Source: Blasia pusilla
Lineage: Eukaryota > Marchantiophyta > Marchantiopsida > Blasiales
Assembly: GCA_050084515.1 (NCBI GenBank)
Contig: CM114274.1
Location: forward strand, 42,966,001 to 43,030,000
Reading direction: 5' to 3'
DNA length: 64,000 bases
The translations under genes were made by a program, and so were the position numbers. Below, in pieces: positions 56,521 to 64,000 of the stretch (positions are counted from its first letter, which is position 1; each line of letters starts with the position of its first letter). The notes below the pieces were generated by a model. That model did no database searches. It saw only the letters and a list, made by a program, of their open reading frames with translations, and was not told the DNA's origin.

Positions 56521-58043
56521 ATATATTTGCAGAGTATTATAGTAGAGGTCTCAAAGGAAAGAAATCAAATCATCCATCATTTCAACTTGATGTTCAATCC
56601 ACTAAACACCTTCAAATGGGAGTCAAGCTAGAGAAGCTATCTTCCCAAGTGTAGAGGCTGGTTCAAGTGCAAATTTTCCAGCTAATTCAACAAAATTCTC
56701 ACTTGAATCTGTATGCAAGTTCCAACTAGTCTATTGCTCGAAAGGCTCTAGCTTCGGCCTAGATCAAACAAGGACTATGGACCAAGAATAAGAAGAGAAA
56801 AATATTGGATGCTCTCAAGCATACTATAGTCAAAGCTCAAGTATTGGTTAAAATCCATGTACTTGGGATCCAAATGCATCTATTAAAGTAATGAGAGGTG
56901 TAATGCCTCAATAACTGTCAAATTCAGTATTTTGATCGTTAAGTATATAGTTCGTTCCCCAAGAGGATTGAATTATCAGTTAACTATTCCAATTGAACCA
57001 ACAACAAGAATTCTCTTTTTGATTCTACAAGTACAAAGGTCTTCACATATAAGAAGTCATGTTCTCACATCAAGTCCTCCCTCTAGAGTTATCAAATACC
57101 TCTGAAACACTCTTCAATGAGGATAGTGCCTCTATCAAGCGAATACGTCAGGTCATCAACAAGGAAAATGAAATCTTCTCACGATCTCAAGACTTCAAGA
57201 AAGGGATCTTCTACGACTAGAACTTAATTCATCTTTGCAAGATGCTCTTTGTCTAACAAAGTGGGATCACTTATCCAAGAACTCTTAAATTCCTCTCGAT
57301 CAAACTACTCACAAGCAACGTACTCATGCATCTCCAATCCAATCAAGACCGTCACCTCCAAATGCACAAAATTACAATATAGAACTTTATTACCTCATCA
57401 AGAGGTTGAGAGATCCTCGAATATACACAACTCCTCCTAATTGAGGTTGAGCGATAATGACATCCTCCCCTACAAGGAGTGGTGGAAGTGCTACTATTAC
57501 TTCATACACTCCCTTTTTATACTACTCCTACGTCCTCCTCCTCTCAAGATGTGAAAAACTCTCTAATCAACTTTATATATATTCAATTGCAGTACTTAAT
57601 TAGATCTATGATTTTCCTACTTCCAACTCCATGATCCCTTCTTATCTGCCTCCCTAGCTAGTCCCTACAAATTTGACTTCTAAAGATCTCCTTCGTCTCT
57701 TCATTGCTTCATTGGAAGATTTCTCTCTTCGCAAAAAAAAATTGTATAGACTTCATGACTTCTTCTCCTTAAGGCCTTGAATCTCAATGGTCTTCACTAG
57801 GATTAACTTCACTATTCTTTATGAAGATTCTTTAACAAACACTTCTTCCTAAAGTTGTTTCCTACATTCTAAAGTTCTTCTTACTAAAGTTCTTTCCTCA
57901 ACTACTTCTGACTTACAAAAGATCTTTCTAGTCCTATATACTAACCAAAATGCAACTTCTAAAAATTTTTTCAGCACCGCAAGAGGGTAGACCAAGCAAG
58001 AGTGCATTGTGCCTCTTTTATATTACTAAAGTTATGAGATATA
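56521..58043. other. Intergenic DNA left of the copia element
   Basis: AT-rich, no protein family recognised. Confidence 0.4.
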
Positions 58044-58048
58044 AATGC

Positions 58049-58361
58049 TATTGAACATTGAGTAACAATCAAGCTCATCAAACATCTGAATTGCTACACT
58101 TAGTACTTACATGAAGTAGGGAAGCTAAATCTTGGTTAGTCAGTTAAGCGCGATTATCTTAACTAGGGTTTGTTAATCACAATTAGTCTTACTCGAGACT
58201 ATGGTTAAGAATAGGGTTAGGGTTGCTTGCACATACCCTATATAATTGAGAAGGGGATCAATCTCCACTTATTCTCTCATTGCAAAATTTTGTTTTCCAT
58301 GGTGGTGTGTGCATATGAGAGCCGTTTCCCACCAGTTATGCTTCTTTAGGAGTTTTCTACA
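58049..58361 (+). repeat. Copia 5' LTR, 313 bp
   Basis: Starts TATTGAACATTGAG and ends GTTTTCTACA. Contains a TATA-like CTATATAATTGAG and a GGGTTAGGGTT stretch. Confidence 0.92.
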
Positions 58362-58374
58362 TGGTATCAAAGCG
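58362..58374 (+). promoter_or_regulatory. Copia primer-binding site
   Basis: TGGTATCAAAGCG follows the LTR directly. It matches the initiator-methionine tRNA site TGGTATCAGAGC with one change. Confidence 0.88.
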
Positions 58375-58876
58375 ATAAGAGAACATCAATTGAATTTTTT
58401 GGTGTTTGAAGAGAAAGGAGAGACAAGGTAAGGAAAAATTTTAGTTTGGGAGAAGGAAATTTTGTTCAGAGCTCAGTGGGTGTAGATCTCAGGTGGAGTT
58501 GTGATGATGATAAGACTTTGGAGGCATTTTTTAGGGCTTTTGCGGTCGATTTAGCCATCTGGGTCCGCATCGGTGAGAATGACGCCAAAGGATTGCTCTA
58601 GCCATCTTTTAGAGCTCGTGAAGAGCTTCCCAACATATCCAAAATTGCTTGATCCTAACATTATGAAGTCGTGGAGTAGCAATTTCAGTATAGGAAAGTG
58701 GAATTAGTGAAGAAAAGTTGTGCAGTTTTCTCTCTACTGGCCATTTTTTACAAGTTCCTTCATACAATTGATCAATTTTGGAAAATTGAGGTCTATTTCT
58801 GTTTGGGAGTGGTCTATCCTTCAATTGGAGTAGTGGAGAGCATGAAATTCTATTTTTATATGTAAAATCGTTCGTC

Positions 58877-59790
58877 ATGGAGTATTCCTCAACATCAATT
58901 ACAAGCGAGAAGCTAGATAAGCACCATTACAATGTTTGGAAGTTTCGCATGAAATAATTTCTCATGGGTCAAGAACTATGAGAGCTTGTTACAGGTGACG
59001 AGGCAAAGGTTGAAGGTGACTTAATCGACTTGAATGTTCGTGCTTGGAACAAATGCGCAAGGCAAGTAATCCACTTCATTTCAATAACGATCAGTTCGTA
59101 AATGATAAATCACATTCAAGGTGTTGATAATCAAAAGGAGACATGGGATGCATTGGAAAAGTTGTTCGGGACATCTAAAAAGGCCTGAAAACTTTAATTG
59201 AAAAAAATTTGAACAAAGTGAGGAAAGGATCCTAGAGCATTAATGACTATGTTTTGAATATCAGACATATTGTTGATGAGTTGAATAGCATAGGAGTGAC
59301 AATAGGAGATGATGATAAGATTTTTTTCACTCTTCAAGGCCTTCCAAAGGATGACAAGTCCTTTGAGACCTCTATCTCTATGAGAGAGAAATATCCAACC
59401 TTTCAAGAGTTAGTCCCATTACTAATCAATGAAGAGATATGCCTAGTAGGCAGCGGTAGCTCATCTAGTCTGCAAGAGAGTGCACTATTTGTAGATAATG
59501 GATCAAAGAAAGGTAGAGATCGTGGTAGAAGCTTGCGTGATCGTGGTGGATATCAAGCATATGGAGGAAGAGGCACTCAATATAATGTCACTCAATCAAC
59601 TATGAATCAATAACAAACATAATCAGCAGGTGGTAATAGTGGAAACCGTTGGGGTCAAGGTTAATAGCACGGGGTCCATGGATCTTGCAATAATTGTGGG
59701 ATAAAGGTTCACTATGCAAAGTTTTGCTTCAAGAAGAAGGGAGATATGAGAACAAAAGCATTATAGAAACAAAACTATGTGGAGCAACAA
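58877..59790 (+). pseudogene. Copia gag
   Basis: Starts at ATG 58877 (MEYSSTSITSEKLDKHHYN, then VWKFRMK). It runs through WDALEKLFGTSKKA, NIRHIVDELNSIGVTIGDDD and SMREKYPTFQELVPLLINEE to a knuckle, CNNCGIKVHYAKFCF (C-x2-C-x4-H-x4-C), at about 59691. Stops occur soon after FRMK, at QEL, after KKA and before the knuckle, so it cannot be translated as one protein. Typical length and order for a plant copia gag. Confidence 0.85.
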
Positions 59791-59879
59791 CACCAAAGGC
59801 AGTAACAAGAACAACAATATTTACAACCTAAGCACCTCTTGGTCTTGACCCATCATAAGGGAGCAATGGTAAAAAAAGA

Positions 59880-62640
59880 CTCGAAAGCAAATTGGTACAT
59901 GGACTTTGATGCATCAAATCACATGACCTCACACGATAAATGATTTAGTAATATGGAGCCAGTGAAAGATCATGCAATAGGGCTTACAGGAGATAACACT
60001 CAACATCATATCACGAATACCGCTAAAGTTCCAAAAATATCATATCGTCTTTGTGCTCTTGGAAATGTTCTCTATGTTCCTATCATTGTAAGAAACTTGA
60101 TCTTTAGAGGAGACATAGTAGAACAAGATTATCAAGTGAAGTTTAACACAGATGGTTGTTTCATTGAAACAATGGATGACTTGACTACGATAGCCAAAAG
60201 AACTAGATCTGGTAAAATATTCGAATAAGATGTTTTTATGCTAGAGATTCAAATAGCAATGTATGGTCAAATTGACCAACAAGTCACAAATCTAAATGTG
60301 TGGTATAAGAGAATTGGATAGATGAATCTTCAAAGATTATAGAATCTTTCATCATCTAATCTAGTTATAGGAATTCCTAAATTAGCGAGTCCTTCTACAG
60401 TAGAGGTTTATCCTACTTGCCAATTTGGAAAACAAGCTAGATTTCCGTTCCTAAATCAAGGTATAAGAGCATCCAACATGTTGGAATTGATTCACAGGGA
60501 TGTGTGGACAACATTACAACACAGTCTTAGCGGTTGACAATACTTTCTTTCATTTATTGATGACTACTCTAGATATATATGGGTAAAATTTTTGAAAGCC
60601 AAGTAAGAGGTATTTTCAGTATCTAAAAAAACATTTAGAGTTCTCGTAGAGAAGCAGCCTAGAGAACACATTCTAAAATTGCATTGCGATGAAGGAGTAG
60701 AATATCTTTCAACATAGTTTGATGACTACTTACGTCAGAATGGTATCCAACGTCAAGTGATTTGCCATTACACTCCACAACAAAATGGAGTCGCTAAGAG
60801 GAAGAATTGACATATTTCTGAGGTGACACGAGCTATACTAAATGAGAAGAATATACCTAAGATGTATTGGGTCGAGGTTGAGCGTGTGCAACCTTCTGAA
60901 TCAACCAAACTCCAACAGTGAAGTTCTTGATAAGACTCCATTCGAAGTCTTCACAAGAAATAAACCTGATTTTTCCTTCTTGAAAGTATTTGGCTTATTT
61001 ATTAAGCTCATGTTCCTTCTGAAAGACGTTAGAAATCAGACCCCCAGTCTGAAAGATGTATCTTCATTGGCTACGATGATGGAACTAAGGGGAATAAGTG
61101 CTATATTCCATCCTCTAGGCAACTTGTCGTTAGTTGCAATGTTGTCTTTGATGAGCTAAAGTCATGGTATGCTCCATCTAAGCCTGTTCTATCTCTAAAC
61201 TTGTTTGTTGAGGGGGAGAATATGACTATCGACCAACAGACATTGCCTATAAATTCTCCAAGTACTAGTGCAAGATTAGGAGAGGTCTTAGATTCGTCAA
61301 TTATATCTGTGAATCCATGGACAAGAAGAGTACGTATGCTATCCGTTGACACTAGTCAGAGCTCAAGTCAGGTGTCAGAGGCATCCACTTCTGAACAACA
61401 ACTTTGTAGATCAAGTAGAGTGACACACACTGTTCAGAGATTTATTAATGAAGGGTTCCTTGCAACATATCATGCATATATGATGACTACCCTTCAAGAA
61501 TTGGAGCTAAGTTGTTTTGAAGAAGCTGCAAGTAATGTCGGATGGATTGAAGCTATGGAGGAAGAGCTTGTTGCATTAAGATATGAACAGACCTGAGAGC
61601 TGGTTGAAATACCTTCGGGTAAGAAAGCTATTGGTTGTAAATGGGTTTACAACATCAAGCGCAATTAAGATGGTACACTTAACAAATACAAAGCTAGATT
61701 GGTGGCTAAGGGCTCTGCACAACAATGTGGTATCGATTATGAGGAAACATTTAGCATTGTTGCAAAGATGGCGACTATGAGAATATTGATTGCAATTGTA
61801 GTAAGTAAGAAGTGGAGATTACATCACATGGACGTCAAGAATGCCTTCTTGAATGGATATCTATATGAGGAGGTATATATGACTCAACCATTTGGATATG
61901 AGCATCCCGCGTTTTCATTTCGCGTATGTAGGTTGAAGAAAGCTCTACATCGGCTCAAACAAGCTCCAAGAGCTTGGTATGGCAAGATTATATACGTCCT
62001 ACAAGAGTTGGGCTTTAGGGTATGTCATTTTGACTCCTCGTTATATATCTTGAGAGGACAAGATCAAACAGTTATTATTGTGCTGTATGTTGACAACCTC
62101 TTGATTACTGAGAGTACGGAGGATATGGTACAACAGGTCATTCCCTGCTTAATTCGGGCTTCAATTTGAACCCTCTTAGAGTTTATAATTACAAAGATTC
62201 ACAGATGCTGATTGGGAAGGAAATGTGTGTGATAGAAACTTCACATATGTTATTCATTTACCTTGGGAAGCACAACTTTAAGTTGAGTTTCAAAGAAGCA
62301 ACCTACAGTTGCTTTATCTTCAACGGAGGCTGAATACCAAGGAGCAACCAATGCAGCATGTGAGGCGGTGTGGCTTCATCAATTATTTGTTGAGATTGGT
62401 GTTGGTAACTTAGGACCTAATGTAATAATTGCAGATAATATTAGCAGCATCAAGCTTGCTAATAACCCTGTGTTTCATGCTCGAACAAAACATGTTGAGG
62501 TGCATTGTCATTTTATTTGAGAGAAAGTGCTTGGAGGAGAAATTGATCTTGTGTATATAGGTACAGATTAACAAATTGGTGATATCTTTACAAAGACATT
62601 GTTTAGAGATAACTTAGAGATGTTTTGAAACGATTTAGGC
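59880..62640 (+). pseudogene. Copia pol: integrase, reverse transcriptase, RNase H
   Basis: A degenerate protease-like start (WYMDFDASNHMT, where DSGAS-type residues read DFDAS) is at about 59892. GAG-pre-integrase and integrase pieces follow (NMLELIHRDVWTT, FIDDYSRYIWVKFLKA, NGIQRQVICHYTPQQNGV, TPFEVFTRNKPDFSFLKVFG). RT reads QCGIDYEETFSIVAKMATMR, HHMDVKNAFLNGYLYEEVYM, ALHRLKQAPRAWY and VLYVDNLLIT. RNase H reads EAEYQGATNAACEAVWLHQL and DIFTKTLFRDNLEMF. Stops and frame changes are frequent. The aspartate of the YVDD catalytic pair is replaced by asparagine (GAC to AAC), which would abolish RT activity even without the stops. Confidence 0.9.
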
Positions 62641-62656
62641 ATTAGAGATATCGATA

Positions 62657-62672
62657 TGAGCTTGAGGGAGAA
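62657..62672 (+). promoter_or_regulatory. Copia polypurine tract
   Basis: TGAGCTTGAGGGAGAA ends directly before the 3' LTR. The same tract occurs in the deletion derivative just before 30933. Confidence 0.85.
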
Positions 62673-62984
62673 TATTGAAGACTGAGTTACAATCAAGCTC
62701 ATCAAATATCCAAACTACTATATTTGGTATTTACACGAAGTAGGGAAGCTTAATCTTGGTTAGTCAATTAAGCACGATTATTTTAATTAGGGTTAGTTAA
62801 TCAAAATTAGTCTAACTCGAGACTATGGTTAAAATTAGGGTTAGGGTTGCTTGTACATACTCTATATAATTGAGAAGGGGACTATCTTCCACTCATTCTC
62901 TCATTGCAAAATTTTGTTTTCTATGGTGGTGTGTGAGTATGAGAGCCGTTTCCCACCAATTATATTTCTTAGTAGTTTTCTACA
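62673..62984 (+). repeat. Copia 3' LTR, 312 bp
   Basis: Starts TATTGAAGACTGAG and ends TTTTCTACA; aligns to the 5' LTR along its whole length with scattered substitutions. Confidence 0.92.
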
Positions 62985-62989
62985 AATGC

Positions 62990-63758
62990 ACTATGTCGTG
63001 CGTATACACATCACTACACAACATATATCGCTATGAGCGAAGTATATACAAATATACACGATCCCATGCTAGCTCATGGAATCCACACAACGAGAGAAGA
63101 ACTACCAAAATATCTCTAATAAAACAAGTAGATCTCTCCCTCAACAAGGTTTCATAAATATGCACAACTCTCTCTTTCTCTTTGACCGTCAAGTATGGAT
63201 AGTGGTGGAGTACGAGTTGTGTCCGATTTTCCTTTCCTTAACCCGTACCACATCAAGATTCTCTTTGTAGATAGACACTAGTTCACTCGCTATCTAGTTT
63301 ATCACTTTGGAGAGCCGTTCATGAACCAAGTCATGCAATCACCAACTCCGGTGATTCTTCTTATAATCACGTACGGAAGGACATGGAATTTTATTTTGTA
63401 TGTCCTTATATAGCAATCCATGGATGTCAATAGGCCTGTTCGAGTAGGGTTTAACACTAGTTGTGCTATTTTTCTTATGTATAAACATAAAGTAGTTTAT
63501 AAGAACTTCATAGTTAGGAATTTTGGGGTTCCATGTAATGAAGAAGTAATCGCCTCAGCACTACCATTTGTGATTCTTGTTGTGAGAGAATGGAGGGTTA
63601 ACATAATAATTTTGTACTGAAAAAATAGAACTTCTTATAGAGTTTGAAGTGCATCAACTAGGTCTGCTGCAACTAGAAGGTCCGCCCTTACTCGCTTGAG
63701 CTTGTGGTGCCATAGTCCTCTCCCAAAATCCATATTGCTACATTGGTGATGCCGACAA
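62990..63758. other. Intergenic DNA right of the copia element
   Basis: No gene recognised. The last part may be decayed sequence of the gag relic that follows. Confidence 0.4.
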
Positions 63759-64000
63759 TCATGAATGCTCTTGCACGTGAACTATGGCTACTATGCTCTC
63801 CTCAGCCATGTTGCGCTCAATACATTCCGCGATCTCTAGAATATCTCTCAATGTAGGTGATGTGTGCATAAGGAACATTACATTCCTCAACCGTTTTCGC
63901 AGGTCTCGTTCCAGCATCGCGTACCATGCTTGGATAGCCTAGAATTTTCGGTTGAGTGACACTAATCAACCAACACGTACAAGTAAATTCCTCCCCTCAG
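63759..64000 (-). pseudogene. gag fragment of a gypsy element related to the methyltransferase-bearing family
   Basis: On the minus strand from about 63945 down to a TGA at 63759-63761 the frame reads AIQAWYAMLERDLRKRLRNV, then FLMHTSPTLRDILEIAECIE and RNMAEESIVA. It aligns residue by residue with AVQFWYGILDRELRRRVRDA and the following SPTLIHVFALSEKIELNMVK of the gag at 41657-43410. The upstream part (LISVTQ-like) is in another frame near the window edge. The element continues beyond the window to the right, so its completeness is unknown. Confidence 0.8.

Larger units (their letters stand above)
58044..62989 (+). mobile_element. Ty1/copia LTR retrotransposon with intact termini and 5-bp target duplication
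   Basis: 5' LTR 58049-58361 and 3' LTR 62673-62984 are flanked by the direct repeat AATGC at 58044-58048 and 62985-62989. Between them lie the primer-binding site, gag with a zinc knuckle, GAG-pre-integrase, integrase, RT, RNase H and a polypurine tract, with integrase before RT as in copia. LTRs start TA instead of TG and end CA. Several stops and frameshifts interrupt gag and pol, and the RT catalytic YVDD reads YVDN. The LTRs are visibly diverged, so this is an old, inactive insertion. Confidence 0.95.

Noticed and set aside
58215-58230. GGGTTAGGGTT in the copia LTRs as interstitial telomere repeat
   Set aside because: Less than two full units and present in both LTRs as part of the LTR itself.
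1-64000. CRISPR arrays, operons, ribosome binding sites, bacterial or organellar genes
   Set aside because: All convincing genes have spliceosomal introns; tandem repeats found have no spacer structure and no prokaryotic gene was seen.

Overview
The window reads as nuclear DNA of a streptophyte plant. Four host genes have plant-type products and many short GT-AG introns, embedded in AT-rich intergenic DNA full of decayed transposons. Protein content and transposon families do not fix the species. A non-seed land plant (bryophyte or lycophyte) is my best guess, and it is only a guess.

Host genes, left to right. (1) A 7-exon Gfo/Idh/MocA-type NAD(P)-dependent oxidoreductase (10887-15021, +, 379 aa). 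(2) A small lysine-rich FAM32A-like protein (17628-17981, -, 117 aa). (3) A 10-exon DRG1-type GTPase (19073-24908, +, 369 aa), divergent from the previous gene and with a 2.36-kb first intron. (4) A 22-exon transcription elongation factor SPT5 (46491-53737, +, 1076 aa). For the three multi-exon genes I derived every exon boundary by splice signals, phase and protein conservation, and the reading frames close exactly.

Transposons and repeats. Left arm: a ~13-copy array of ~180-bp monomers (about 2020-4335), a degenerate hAT transposase (4507-6643, -), a Helitron helicase fragment (8097-8459, +), small tandem repeats and a templated 45-bp insertion. Middle: a PIF1-like helicase remnant (26268-27135), an RT-deleted Ty1/copia copy (29752-31105), and a gag fragment related to the big gypsy element (32430-32925) with its own 256-bp insertion. 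Right arm: a near-complete Ty1/copia element with 313/312-bp LTRs and a perfect 5-bp target duplication (58044-62989), a gypsy G-patch relic (about 56165-56520) and another gag relic at the right edge (63759-64000).

The standout is a Ty3/gypsy element on the minus strand (36345-44977). Its gene order is gag with two zinc knuckles, then a C5 cytosine DNA methyltransferase domain, then RT, RNase H, integrase and a C-terminal PHD finger. I can find no aspartic protease; the methyltransferase occupies its usual place. The element is dead (stops and frameshifts; six of ten identified in-frame stops are TAG). Its LTR layout is circularly permuted in a way that fits integration of a broken 2-LTR circle. 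A 5S-rRNA-like sequence and a 24-nt perfect palindrome sit in its leader. Retrotransposon-encoded cytosine methyltransferases have been described in dinoflagellates and charophyte algae; here one is combined with a PHD finger beside land-plant-like genes.
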